Positions 34,201-44,218 of a stretch of DNA of 64,000 nt are shown here, piece after piece; position 1 is the stretch's first letter; every line of letters begins with the position of its first letter. Source of the DNA: Hofstenia miamia (Eukaryota; Xenacoelomorpha; Acoela); contig SCFE01000020.1 of the NCBI GenBank assembly GCA_004352715.1, positions 627,863 through 691,862 on the forward strand, read 5' to 3'. The position numbers were made by a program, and so were the translations under genes. The notes beneath the pieces are model-generated. The model saw only the letters and a list, made by a program, of their open reading frames with translations, ran no database searches and was not told where the DNA came from.

Positions 34201-35037
34201 TTAAAAGGTTTCTGAAAAGTTTTTAAAAAGGAAACGTGCTTACTTTGGAAAAAAAACTACTTAAGGTTTTCTTTGAATCGATCTAATAAAAATCGAACAC
34301 AACACAATTTCCAAACAATTATTTTCCCTGCAATTTGAACAGAGAAAGATAATTGAAGCTTTTAAAAGAAGTTATTAAAATCCAAATTTCAATCAGTAAA
34401 ATTAGATGAAGGAAAATAAACCCATAATATTAACTGGCGATTTTTGGAAGCGATAAAACGTCATTTTGATAAAATCAAACAAAACTGCCTGTAATTAATA
34501 GTTTTAAAATTACATAATAAAACTAGGGAAAAATTCTTTTCATTAATTTCTTAAGAGAAAAATTTTATTTTTAGACTTTGAAATTATCAAAGCCTAAGAA
34601 GAAAAATAATGCCTGCATATCAGCCCTAGTGGAAATTGAAATATGTAGAACATTTACAGTTGTTGTCCATTTGAATCAGTTCAATCGTTTCTTAAAATAT
34701 ATCAAATTACAGAGACAGCACTTTCAGTACAGGAAAACATAAATCGCTGAATAATTGTATAAGGTTTTAATTAAATGATTGAATAATTACACAGTTTAGT
34801 ATTGAATAGTTATTACTAGCAGAAAATAAGTTTCAGAAAACGATAACAATTGAGCTTTTGGAACAACTAACACTTTCATTTGGCTACATATGAATTATTA
34901 ACAAATATTAATGGACACTGACTAGTAATTGTGGTGGGAAACGTATGTTGAATTTTAATTTGCAGCAATTAATTTTTCTCTACAAAAATTTGCTTAATTA
35001 ATTTTCAACATTTATATTTCAACTTCCTATTTCAACA
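34201..35037. other. AT-rich sequence, possible LINE untranslated region
   Basis: No open frame. It lies between the 5' end of the minus-strand LINE and the ORF1 start of a plus-strand LINE fragment, so parts could be 5' untranslated regions of either. No boundary seen. Confidence 0.35.
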
Positions 35038-35665
35038 ATGACTAATAACAATTACTCTGAAAATTACACTAAATGCTCTGTAAGTACTAAAAATATTAAA
35101 AATAGCGAAGATATTTTTAGTTTTGTTTGCTGTGGTAATTCAATGCATTGGACTACTAACTGCACATCATTTAAATCTGATTCTTTACGAATTTTAAAAG
35201 CACTTCGGTATAATCTATTGCTAATTTACAATAATTGTGTTACCAATGGTAAAAAAACTCTTTTAGTGAATTTAAATCAAAAATCAAATACCTCAAAAAT
35301 ATCTGATGTAAAAGATTTATGTGAAGATATCTTAAATAAAACGTCGAAGCTTGAGAATCTTGTTATGAAATTTAAAGATATTTCCAAAACCACTGAACGT
35401 CTTGTTAACAAAGTGGCTGATCAATATTCGCATTGATTGCATATTGGTACCTACAGAGCAAAGTCGCTTTAAGCGCCTGGATGCAGAAATTGAATTGCTT
35501 AAAACGATTTTGCAACATTTTGATGAGCCCAATATTTCAATTAGCGGTCTACATCGCATTAGAAAGTTTGACAAGTCACGTTCAAGACTATGTACTCTCT
35601 TACTTACTTTATCTAGTGCATGGGATGTTTTTTTAAATATTTTGAAATACATCAAAATATCTTAT
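35038..35665 (+). pseudogene. Plus-strand LINE ORF1 fragment
   Basis: The first frame (35038-35436) has a short cysteine/histidine cluster (FVCCGNSMHWTTNC) followed by a helical segment. The second frame (35402-35668) continues with RFKRLDAEIELLKTI, EPNISISGLHRIRKFD and SRLCTLLLTLSSAWDV. This is the C-terminal domain typical of LINE ORF1 proteins, in which a coiled region is followed by a basic nucleic-acid-binding domain. A one-base shift near 35430 splits the two frames. No matching ORF2 follows; instead an inverted LINE fragment begins. Confidence 0.6.
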
Positions 35666-36165
35666 TAATAGATGAAAAACATCGACTGGGGAACACATTC
35701 TCAAATTTTCTATGCAGATGTTTTTGTGCTTTTGGTGGATTTTTTCGAAGTTTTTCTAACGCATCTGGCTGATGTTCTGGAATAATTCCAGAAAGAAGAT
35801 TATTATCATTATTAATAATATCTTTGTATAAAGAATTGTCACTAAATTTGATAACATTATGAATTGAAGCATATTCTGTAATCACTTTAATCCTAACAGC
35901 TTTTCTTTGAAAACAATCTATTTTTGTTTTAGAGCATTTGAGCAGCTTCGCCATACAGTGCGGCAATACTGTAGTTTATTCATTATAAGAGATTCGTACA
36001 ATAAAGAGAACTCTTTATTTGAATATCCATATGCCTTAATTCTACGAAGCAAGAAGAGATCAGTATTAACAAGATTTAATAGTTTTTCAACATGCTCATT
36101 AAAATATAGCTTTTCATCAAATGTGACTCCCAAAATACAACTAGAAAAAACTCTGTTGAAAAACA
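35652..36165 (-). pseudogene. LINE RT C-terminal fragment, inverted
   Basis: The minus strand reads CILGVTFDEKLYFNEHVEKL, then LFLLRRIKAYGYSNKEFSLL, then YESLIMNKLQYC and KTKIDCFQRKAVRI. This is the region just after the RT catalytic domain in CR1/jockey-like LINEs. A frame change near 35930 separates two open frames. Its 3' end abuts the ORF1 fragment on the other strand. This is not the arrangement expected from simple 5' inversion during insertion, so two insertions or a later rearrangement are more likely. Confidence 0.65.
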
Positions 36166-36184
36166 TTGGACACATAGGACTAAC

Positions 36185-36263
36185 CTTCTTCATGTTAAAG
36201 AGAAACATTCCTTTCTCTTATGTTCCGAGAATCAAAATCTTATTATTATAATTAAAAGTTTAT
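36185..36263 (+). pseudogene. LINE RT tail fragment cut by Ty3 element A
   Basis: 79 bp that match 62382-62460 with only two visible mismatches, encoding FFMLKRNIPFSYVPRIKILL of a LINE C-terminal region. The match stops exactly where the LTR of element A begins (36264), showing that element A inserted into a LINE of the same family as the one at 62.3 kb. Confidence 0.75.
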
Positions 36264-36588
36264 TGTGACATAATCAATCAAGACTATCATGATTGGTCAA
36301 GATAAGAGGAAAAGAATGAGGAAACAAAGACTAAAATTATCATTGATTATAATGATTAATTGTAAATCATGATAGGATTGATTATTTTCACTTTGTAAAT
36401 GTTTTGTGCAATTAATACTTAAAATTATACTCGACGGTATTTGACAAAACAAAAGATGGTCAAACAGCATAGTCAAATTAAAGCTGACGTTGCGTAAAAT
36501 TAGCAGAAATATTAAAGCGAGGGAAAAACTGTCAACAAGAAAGATTAGCAGGTACTTGTCGAGTATTTAGTTGTTTATCACCAAGTGC

Positions 36589-36596
36589 TATAAATA
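36589..36596 (+). promoter_or_regulatory. LTR TATA box
   Basis: TATAAATA, conserved at the same place in the 3' LTR (45103-45110) and in the LTRs at 19541 and 25447. It probably positions the start of the element transcript. Confidence 0.6.
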
Positions 36597-36605
36597 TAAT
36601 GAATC

Positions 36606-36953
36606 NNNNNNNNNNNNNNNNNNNNNNNNNNNNNNNNNNNNNNNNNNNNNNNNNNNNNNNNNNNNNNNNNNNNNNNNNNNNNNNNNNNNNNNNNNNNNNN
36701 NNNNNNNNNNNNNNNNNNNNNNNNNNNNNNNNNNNNNNNNNNNNNNNNNNNNNNNNNNNNNNNNNNNNNNNNNNNNNNNNNNNNNNNNNNNNNNNNNNNN
36801 NNNNNNNNNNNNNNNNNNNNNNNNNNNNNNNNNNNNNNNNNNNNNNNNNNNNNNNNNNNNNNNNNNNNNNNNNNNNNNNNNNNNNNNNNNNNNNNNNNNN
36901 NNNNNNNNNNNNNNNNNNNNNNNNNNNNNNNNNNNNNNNNNNNNNNNNNNNNN
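36606..36953. other. Assembly gap (348 N) in the 5' LTR
   Basis: The corresponding part of the 3' LTR (about 45120-45610) is present and shows ordinary LTR sequence. Confidence 0.99.
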
Positions 36954-37477
36954 GCTGGCAGCATTGATTGTTTACATGTATAGAGGGCTATTACATATTT
37001 ATCTATATGTAGGGTTATTACATGTAGGGCCTCATAATAAGCTATTTCAGCAGAACGGTTGCACCACTTCGTTTATTGCGTTAGTTCGTAATAACAAAAA
37101 CAATCAATGCACTAAATTATTAGGTAGTTGCAATCCCCATTACACTGAGTTCATTATTCACATCACCATTCCATTGTTGTTCTCTACACTACGTTGGCAG
37201 TTCCATTGGTAAGATGCAGCTGGTGTATGTGTTCCTGGAAGTGCGCGGCTTCTATTGAGTGTCGATCCTGTCTTCCAACCTCTCTGCTTTATCTAAATAA
37301 GTTGAGTTAAGTAAGTGGCTACCAAGGCTATTGCATATTAAATCAGTTTAATAAACCACACACACTTATAATAAAGGAGAGAAACGGAAAAGTGTCAACT
37401 CCACTCAACGGTTAATCTATGAAAAGTAAGAGCTTTCTCTGAATCATACCCTCACAGTGGGTTGGCATGATTCTACA

Positions 37478-37493
37478 TGGCGACTGTGACAGG
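37478..37493 (+). promoter_or_regulatory. Primer-binding site of element A
   Basis: TGGCGACTGTGACAGG directly follows the LTR end TTCTACA. The leading TGG pairs with the CCA end of a primer tRNA. The tRNA identity is not assigned. The same site, degraded, lies at 26291. Confidence 0.75.
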
Positions 37494-37648
37494 CGCTTAA
37501 AAGAGCGTGCACAAGGAGAGAAACAGATGGTGTACTGAGTAATGAATGTGTACGAAAAGTTACGAACAAGAGTCTATTACGAAACTATGAGTGGGTTAAG
37601 ATAGTTGTTTCTTCTCGCTCAAGATAAAGAAGTGAAACAAGCAAAAAG

Positions 37649-39343
37649 ATGGTAAGCTATAGTAACCGTGAGTACATAGTACTGGTGAAGGATACCATTA
37701 TACAATTGCCTCTAGTACTTATGAAAATGGTGAATTCAAGGAAAAAGCAAAGGACTAGAGCCAAAACGCAAAGGACACCCCAAAACCAAACAACCCCAGC
37801 GATTGTTAATACATCCCCTGAAAGTCAAAATTCCCCAACAGAGACAGTACTGCAGCAAGAGGATGAAGGCGCAACACTGTCGATAATTGAATTAAGAAGA
37901 ATAATAGAAGAGAATAATAACGAAAGACGCGAGTTAATGTTACAAATAGAAAATTTAACTCAAAGGATGTTCGAGATAGAATTAGCGAATGCTGAAAAAG
38001 ACAAACGGATTGAAGAAATCACGCAAGACACTAGCTCTAGATTAACAGAGCAGAGGAATGTCTTCCAGAAACAAATTGAAAAATTAATAGAGGCAAATAA
38101 AGAAATACAAATGCAGAGCGAGAATCTAAAGAAAATGATCACTCAGATGCACGAAGAAAACGTGAACCTGAGAGAAGACAATATTTTAAAACAACTGCAG
38201 ATAGATGAGTTAAAAGACAAAATTCGCTTAACGACACTAACGAATGAGGAAACAGAAGAAAAAGAGAGAAATAGTGTTAAGATTATTAAAAACACAATAA
38301 TGCAAGAACGCGAAAAATTAAGTGAGAGTGTACCAATAGAGGATTCAGGACAATCCGAAATATATAGAAGTTGTCAGACTGAAGATGAATTTGTTGAAAA
38401 GTTAGTCGTAAAAATAACGAAACAAGTGAAAGAAAAATGTAAGAGTACGACGGATATAAAGCCAATATATGAGGAAATGATATTATCGGAAGAAGAAGCA
38501 ATACTCCCGAAATTTACAGGGATACTCCCGAAATTTACGGGAAGAGTGGACAGCTATTCACCGACATTTAAGGAGTGGATTCAAATGTTCGAAATGGGAA
38601 TGAAGGAGAGGAAAGTCATACAAAAACAAGCGGCAGCGCTATTCCCTTTATATCTAGGAGGAGCAGCATACCAGCACTATTTAGTATTGGATTTAGAAAC
38701 TAAATCGGAGTATAAAAAATTGATTGGAGAATACCAATGATATTATGATGACGAGAGTTTCAAAAGCCAATATCGAATGTTGCTAAATAGTTTAAAAATG
38801 AACAAAAGGGAAGACTTACGCAATTATATGTCACAAGTTGAAAGACTGTTAAAACTTAGTTCGAGAGAAAGTACATATTCTAAATATGATCTGTTTTCCC
38901 ATATATGTAAAGGGTTACCAGAACCGATCCGGCAACAATTCGAAATTAAGTGCGACGCAGATGATTCCTTGGAGAGAATGATAAGGAAAGGTCTGGGAAT
39001 ACAAGTTATGATGGAGAACAATGCTCGAATTAATGAGAAATCATCAACAACGAGAGTGACACCAACAATAGTCAGTGGAACAAACAAAACTAAAAAAGAC
39101 GATGATGGGAAATTAAAGGACGAAATTATCAAAATAAAATTGACAGACGTTACGGTGAAACAGATAAACAGAAAGGATCTAAAATGTCAGGTGTGTGGAA
39201 AGAAAGGTCACACGAAGAAATACTGTAAAAGACAAATTAATTTTATCGAAGAGGAAGAAGCATACTTCGAGGATGAAGACTTGTTAGAAGAGGAAGACGA
39301 ATTGGAACAAACAGAAGAAACAAAAGAGGACACTTTAAATTAG
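37649..39343 (+). pseudogene. gag: gag of Ty3 element A, one in-frame TGA
   Basis: A frame of 564 codons broken once, by TGA at 38738-38740. Residues about 75-210 form a long charged heptad-rich coiled coil. The capsid-like region follows (FKEWIQMFEMGMKERK, AALFPLYLGGAAYQHY, and after the stop LRNYMSQVERLL and FSHICKGLPEPIRQQF). A single CCHC knuckle, CQVCGKKGHTKKYC, begins at about residue 513, and the tail is strongly acidic. It would form the capsid and bind element RNA. A 7-residue tandem duplication (ILPKFTG twice, about 38502-38543) sits before the capsid region. The stop probably replaced an Arg or Trp codon. The frame ends in a -1 slippery heptamer that leads to protease. Confidence 0.9.
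39334..39340 (+). promoter_or_regulatory. Candidate -1 ribosomal frameshift site (gag to pro-pol)
   Basis: T TTA AAT in the gag frame, directly followed by the gag stop TAG (39341-39343). A one-base slip back moves ribosomes into the frame that carries protease and RT. This is a canonical X XXY YYZ heptamer. A short downstream stem (GGAG ... CTCC, 39346-39360) with a GCGC that could pair further on is possible but not demonstrated. Confidence 0.65.
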
Positions 39344-39807
39344 AGGGAGCGCCACCTCCAGTAAAACGTGCGCCCGTGTTAATTGTAACAGACCTAATAA
39401 AGACTAATACAATCACAGTTGTAATAAACGGAGTGATGGTCAAAGCAACTATAGATATGGGAGCAGTAATATCGATTATTACTGATGAATGTGCGGTGAA
39501 GATAGGAATTGATAACAGAAAATTGGAAAGCGAAAAAAGCAGACTACTCAATGCTTCGGGAGATTACATTGATACCAAAGGAAAGTTATCGGAAGTACCA
39601 ATAAGGATAGCTAATACTACGTTTTTGCAAACATTTACAGTAATAGACACAGAGAAAAATGCGCTCCCCTATGAAGTTATATTGGGAAATGATTTTTTGA
39701 CGGATAACAAATGTATCATTGACTATACCAATAAAACTATATCAGTACAAGAAGAAGTAATAACAACCTGCGAAGAAGATCAGGGAGCACAAATGATCGA
39801 ATTTTGA
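39344..39807 (+). pseudogene. Aspartic protease of element A, catalytic motif altered
   Basis: In the frame entered by the -1 shift. VLIVTDLIKTNTITVVINGV leads to KATIDMGAVISII, where retropepsins have D-T/S-G; here the motif is D-M-G (the ATG at 39457 probably arose from ACG). The hydrophobic ILGNDFL (about residues 103-109 counted from the ATG at 39376) is the second conserved retropepsin feature. The protein would mature Gag and Pol inside particles. The frame closes with TGA at 39805-39807, after which the same frame continues as RT. The Met substitution beside the catalytic Asp and the stop make this copy defective. Confidence 0.85.
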
Positions 39808-42546
39808 TTAACAGAGGACGTAAAGATTTTACCTAATAATTGGAAGATGTGCCAGATAGAGGCGGAGAATTGTGTGATGGCTGAGTTTATGATATATGAC
39901 CAAAAAGGTATAAATACGAAAAAGGTCTCTATACCATCAAGCTTGTGTGTAGTAAAAAACGGCAGAGGAATGATACCAATGTTAAACGCAACTAATCATG
40001 TCGTCAATATCAAGAAGGATACGTTAAGGTTAAAAGGAAAACAAATCAAAACTGAGAAAACGATGGTGAACAAGGCTATTAATATAATACAGGAAGAAAC
40101 TGAGGAATACCAAATACCTGAAATAAAAGAAGAGGAGTATCAACACCTAAGTGTGGAGGAAAGAAAACAATTGGTAGTAATACTCAAAAGACATGCAAAA
40201 ATATTTAATTATGGAGAAATTAGCGTGGGAAAGGCGGTTGGAGAGACGCATAAAATAATAACCATGACGGACGAACCAATAAGATTGCCATGCAGAAGAG
40301 TTCCTGAACACCTGAAAGAACATTACAACACGATACTGAACGAACTAATTGATAACAAGATAATAAGGCCAAGTGAGAGTCCTTACGCTGCGCCCACGGT
40401 CTTTGTGAAACAAGGTGAGAAATATAGACTCTGTATAGATTTTCGGAAACTTAATGACATAACAAAGAAAGATGCCTATCCACTCCCGAGGACAGAAGAT
40501 ATTATATATGAAGCCAGTAAAAATAAGTATTACACATGCATAGATCTTTGCAAAGCGTACTGGCAAGTGCCAATGGAGCCTTCAGATATTGAAAAGACAG
40601 CATTTATAACACCGTATGGACTGTACGAATGGATGTATATGGCTTTTGGGTTGTGTAATGCACCAGCAACATTCCAGAGATATGTTACAAAAGTTTTGAA
40701 ACAGAACAACAGACAAGTGGAAAAAGGGATAAGTGCATATATAGATGACATATTAATAGCGAGTGACACAATTGAAGAACACCTCGAAAAATTGGATAGA
40801 ACGCTGAACATTTTGTACAAAGCAGGTTTACGGGTAAATGGCAAGAAATGCGAAATTTTGAAAGAACAAGTTGTATTTCTAGGAAGACAAATACGAAAAG
40901 GCGAGATACGAATGAAGAACAACGCCAGAGAAATGATTCAAAATATTAGTAGTCCAAAGACTAAAAAGGATTTACAACGGATCATGGGTTTTATTAACTA
41001 TTACGGTTCTTTTATATCTAATGTGGCTCATAAAACTAGCAGAATGACAGAATTGTTGAAAAAGAATAAAGTGTTCAAATGGACATGGAGAGAAGAGGAT
41101 CAGTTAGCTAATATAAAAGACGAATTAAGTAAGATGCCATCGTTAAACACACCAGACTACGATAAAGAGTTTATTCTTGACTGCGATGCAAGTAATGTTG
41201 CTATAGGGGCGTGCTTGGGTCAACTCAAAGACGGTAAAGAAGTGCCTATACAATTTTTCAGTCGGAAACTAAAACAAAGTGAGGAAAATTACGGTTCAAC
41301 AAAACTAGAAATGTTGGCGCTGGTCAAAAGTATAAAGAAATTTCGTTACTTTTTAATAGGACAAACGTTTAAAGTAAGAACTGATAACAGTGGGCTGGCG
41401 TGGCTTAAAAAGTTTTCAGGCGACAAGTCGTCAATTGTATCGCGATGGATCGAATATCTGAATGAATTCAAATTCAACATAGAACATCGAAAAGGAACGT
41501 TACATAAAAATGCAGATTTCTGGACGGCGCTACCAGAATATCAAAGAGATATGGAAAAGGTGGACGGTGAAAAGAAGAAATTTCAGTTCATGTCACATAA
41601 TGAATACATCGAATTACCTGAAATTAATACTGATAAAAAAGGGAACGCGATAATGCCGATAATAGTCAAGGAAGAAATATCCGAGAAGGATATTATTGAA
41701 AAACAAAAGACTGATCTGATACTGAAAGACATTAGAGATAAGATGAACAATGACGAATGGGTGCTAGGAAAAGAAGCTAAAAGTTACTTTCAAAGATATA
41801 AGTGGAAATTAAACAGAAGTGGACTTTTGTATATAGAAGGAAAGACGTTAAGAATAGCGATTCCTGAATACTATAAAAGGGAATTAGTTCGAAAGATACA
41901 TGAAAACGGGCATTTAGGTATAATACAAACAGAAAATACGTTTAATGCTCGCTTTATAACAACAAGTATTCGAAGAACTGTGGAAGATGTTATTAACAAA
42001 TGCAATACATGTCTTATAAATAACAAGAGTCACTTCCCAATACAAATTGCACCGCTTGAGAAAATCATAGCAACAGCACCTAATGAAATTGTTCATGTGG
42101 ATTTGGAAAAATTGTCTCAAGATGATGAAGGTTATCAGTATATATTGGTGTTAGTGGATAATTTTACAAAATACGCTCGAATGATACCGCTAGATTCAAC
42201 AACCGCAAAAGTAGTAGCAGACAAAATTATGAAAGAGTGGATTTTAAAATTCGGACCAATGCAAACAATAATATCTGATAGGGGCGTTCAATTCGAAAGT
42301 AAATTATTTGAAGAAATGACTAAACTAATGGAGATACTAACAGAAAAGACAACCGCATATCACCCACAGGCCAATGGAGCAGTGGAAAGATTGAATAGAA
42401 TGATGATAAAACTAATAAGAGTATTAACTTCAAGAATCAGAGGAAGAGATTGGAGAGAAGTATTAGAAATAGTCGAATACTTCTACAATACATCGGTACA
42501 CTCCACGACGGGAATGACCCCATATAAAGCCATGTACGGAAGATAA
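39808..42546 (+). pseudogene. pol: RT-RNase H-integrase polyprotein of element A
   Basis: An open frame of about 900 codons, continuous with protease apart from one TGA. Numbering from the ATG at 39847: RT at about 150-350, with YRLCIDFRKLND, DLCKAYWQV, LCNAPATFQR and the catalytic YIDD at 298-301. RNase H at about 440-560 has LDCDAS, KLEMLALV, RTDNSGL and NADFW as its four acidic positions. Integrase has an N-terminal zinc finger (HENGHLG ... CNTC, about 690-725) and a catalytic triad of D752, D811 and E847 with 35 residues between the last two. All catalytic residues of the three enzymes are present. The frame ends at TAA 42544-42546, which comes from a foreign 66-bp patch. No ATG start is needed, because translation would arrive by frameshift from gag. 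Confidence 0.93.
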
Positions 42547-42609
42547 AACAGAGTGAAGAAATATTATGGATCAATGAAATTGGAGATGTTGGCATTGGTC
42601 GAAAGTATA
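42544..42609 (+). other. RNase H-derived patch inserted after the integrase core
   Basis: 66 bp that align at about 80 percent with 41270-41334 in the RNase H gene of the same element and encode YGSMKLEMLALVESI. The patch replaces the sequence that in element C joins MFGREAE to the GPF module. Its first codon, TAA, ends the integrase frame. Confidence 0.85.
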
Positions 42610-43260
42610 TTAAAAGATCAGATAACTGGAATCCACGAAGCTATGTGCCATAACATAAAGAAATCGGCGATAAGACAAGAAGGAAACTTCAACAAAAAGA
42701 TATATGGTGAACCACACAGGGTAGGGGATAAGGTTTATGCGTACACTCTAATGAGGACACAAGACGTGAATCAAGTAAGGAAACTTAAAACACAGTGGTC
42801 AGGGCCATTCACTGTAACACACACACTACCCAATAATAATTATAAATTGAATGACGGACGAATATTACACTTCCAAAACTTAAAACGAGCAATGGTAAAT
42901 ATAGAACAAGTAACCCTTGACAGAAATGCAGAATTTAAATTTGTACAGGTTGATGATGGTACATATACGGAAATGAACGATCTTGATAGCGTTCATGAAG
43001 AAGAGTTTGAAGATGAATATAGACCCGAAAAAGATGAATCGGAAATTGAAAGAAGAATAATGCCCCAGAGGGCAGTGAAAAATAAAATGAAATATGACCC
43101 AGAGATATGGGATATTAATTTAGTAACTGAATTTAGGAAAGATGAAACGAACGGAACGATCACCGATGAAATCAAGGAGAGTGAGAAGAAGGAGGACCCC
43201 GCAGACCGATCGTCAATTAAAGGACGTGAGGACAGAGGGAACATCAGCAAGCTCCACTAG
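42610..43260 (+). pseudogene. Integrase C-terminal GPF module and acidic pol tail
   Basis: In the same frame as pol. KKIYGEPHRVGDKVYAY leads to QWSGPFTV and LNDGRILHFQNLKR, the GPY/F-type C-terminal domain that helps integrase bind DNA and choose targets. An acidic segment (EEEFEDEYRPEKDESEIE) follows, then MPQRAVKNKMKYDPEIWDI, which is also conserved in element B (MPRRAAKENINYNPETWDL). The stop is at 43258-43260, inside the start of ORF3, which uses the next frame. No chromodomain is recognisable. Confidence 0.8.
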
Positions 43261-43906
43261 CAAAATTAAATCTCCGCAATCCGATTGCCAAATAAAGGGC
43301 ATGACGATGGAGAATTCACCACCCAGTAATAGAAGAAGAAGAGTGAGAAGGAGAGCTCCACAGTCCGATTACCAATTAAAGGGTATGACGACGGAGCAGA
43401 TGACACCTACCAACAAAAGACGAAGTATAAGGAGGAGGTCTCCTCAATCCGATTACCAAATAAAGGGTATGAGGATGGAGACAATAAAAGAAAAATCACC
43501 CTCTACCAAATGTCAATTAACGGGCAGGCGGGTAAATGAGGGCCATCTACAAGATACTGATCGCCAATTAAAGGGCGTGAGGTTGGAAATACCGAATTAT
43601 GCACACTCCCCTTCAACATCCAGCAGTACTCGATGCCAATTAAAGGGCAAAGAGGAAACAGCGTCAACAAGTACTCAAAGCCAATTAAAGGGCGGCGAGG
43701 AAACAGCATCCACGAGTACTCAAAGCCAATTAAAGGGCGGCGAGGAAATGACTTCAGTAGCTATGGAGAGTTGGGATACACAACCCATAAGTGATGACTC
43801 TGATATGGATACTTCGCAGATACCATCAACGAGTTCAATCCCCACAACAACAAGCTCAGGAATTTTTTCGTACAGACAAACATCAACAACAACAAAATCG
43901 TCGTGA
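43142..43906 (+). CDS. ORF3 N-terminal part: Arg-rich protein with Q[L/I]KG repeats
   Basis: 254 codons overlapping the pol tail in the +1 frame. The first half is very basic (RRVRRRRTPQ, RRRRVRRRAPQ, RRSIRRRSPQ). Nine copies of a motif with core Q[L/I][K/T][G/D], usually preceded by D plus C, Y or R, or by CQ or SQ, are spaced 15-30 residues apart. The second half is serine/threonine-rich and ends acidic. No signal peptide, membrane segment or known domain. Comparable but degenerate QLEG repeats occur at the same place in element B. Basic linear repeats suggest nucleic-acid or particle binding, which is inference. An in-frame TGA at 43904 separates it from the next block, so it was probably longer. 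I do not recognise the family. Confidence 0.6.
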   Translation: MKRTERSPMKSRRVRRRRTPQTDRQLKDVRTEGTSASSTSKIKSPQSDCQIKGMTMENSPPSNRRRRVRRRAPQSDYQLKGMTTEQMTPTNKRRSIRRRSPQSDYQIKGMRMETIKEKSPSTKCQLTGRRVNEGHLQDTDRQLKGVRLEIPNYAHSPSTSSSTRCQLKGKEETASTSTQSQLKGGEETASTSTQSQLKGGEEMTSVAMESWDTQPISDDSDMDTSQIPSTSSIPTTTSSGIFSYRQTSTTTKSS

Positions 43907-44218
43907 TCTGAAGAGAGGGAGAGCCACATGACAAAAATAGGACGAGATAGAATACATCCCTATTTTATAGCAAACAGAAAGATGAGATATAATTCCTACT
44001 ATAATCTGTTGCCAGAAACTAAAAGGTTAATACGACACAGCACTTCCACCAAAGAAAATGAAAGTTACGCAATTCCAATAGTTATCGATAAGAAAAATCG
44101 TCCAACCTGTAATAAGATAATAGCATACAAAGAGGATATGAAGGAACAATTTAACAGACCATACTTCAAAAGTACAGTCCATATTACATTTGATGATACT
44201 GTTCTCAGGGATCAATGA
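43907..44218 (+). pseudogene. ORF3 middle block (HPYFI motif), deleted downstream
   Basis: Same frame as the preceding block after one TGA. It reads MTKIGRDRIHPYFIANRKM, then LPETKRLI, then FNRPYFKSTVHITF. Element B has the same order (GEKLHPYFIPKIKM, SPETRSLL, LKRPYFRSTIHMNF) and element C has GEDTLHPYYI and EETQNKLL. About 2 kb present in element B is missing after 44200, and the following block is in another frame. Confidence 0.65.

Larger units (their letters stand above)
36264..37477 (+). repeat. 5' LTR of element A
   Basis: Starts TGTGACATAATC and ends GATTCTACA just before the primer-binding site. It is 1214 bp including a 348-N gap (36606-36953). A CAGGTACTT motif lies at about 36549 and a TATAAATA box at 36589-36596, about 40 bp apart. 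It matches the 3' LTR from 44777. Confidence 0.9.

Noticed and set aside
35038-36165. A single LINE insertion with 5' inversion (twin priming)
   Set aside because: In such insertions the 3' end of the element stays at the outer edge. Here the 3' end of the inverted RT piece abuts the ORF1 piece internally, so separate events are more likely.
43205-43740. A CRISPR-like array, because a short unit recurs with unique spacers
   Set aside because: The unit is only about 13 bp, imperfect, irregularly spaced and in frame within a eukaryotic retroelement gene.
38738-43906. Recoding of TGA as an amino acid, because three breaks in element A are TGA
   Set aside because: Elements B and C also have TAA and TAG breaks and frameshifts in the same genes, so ordinary decay explains them better.
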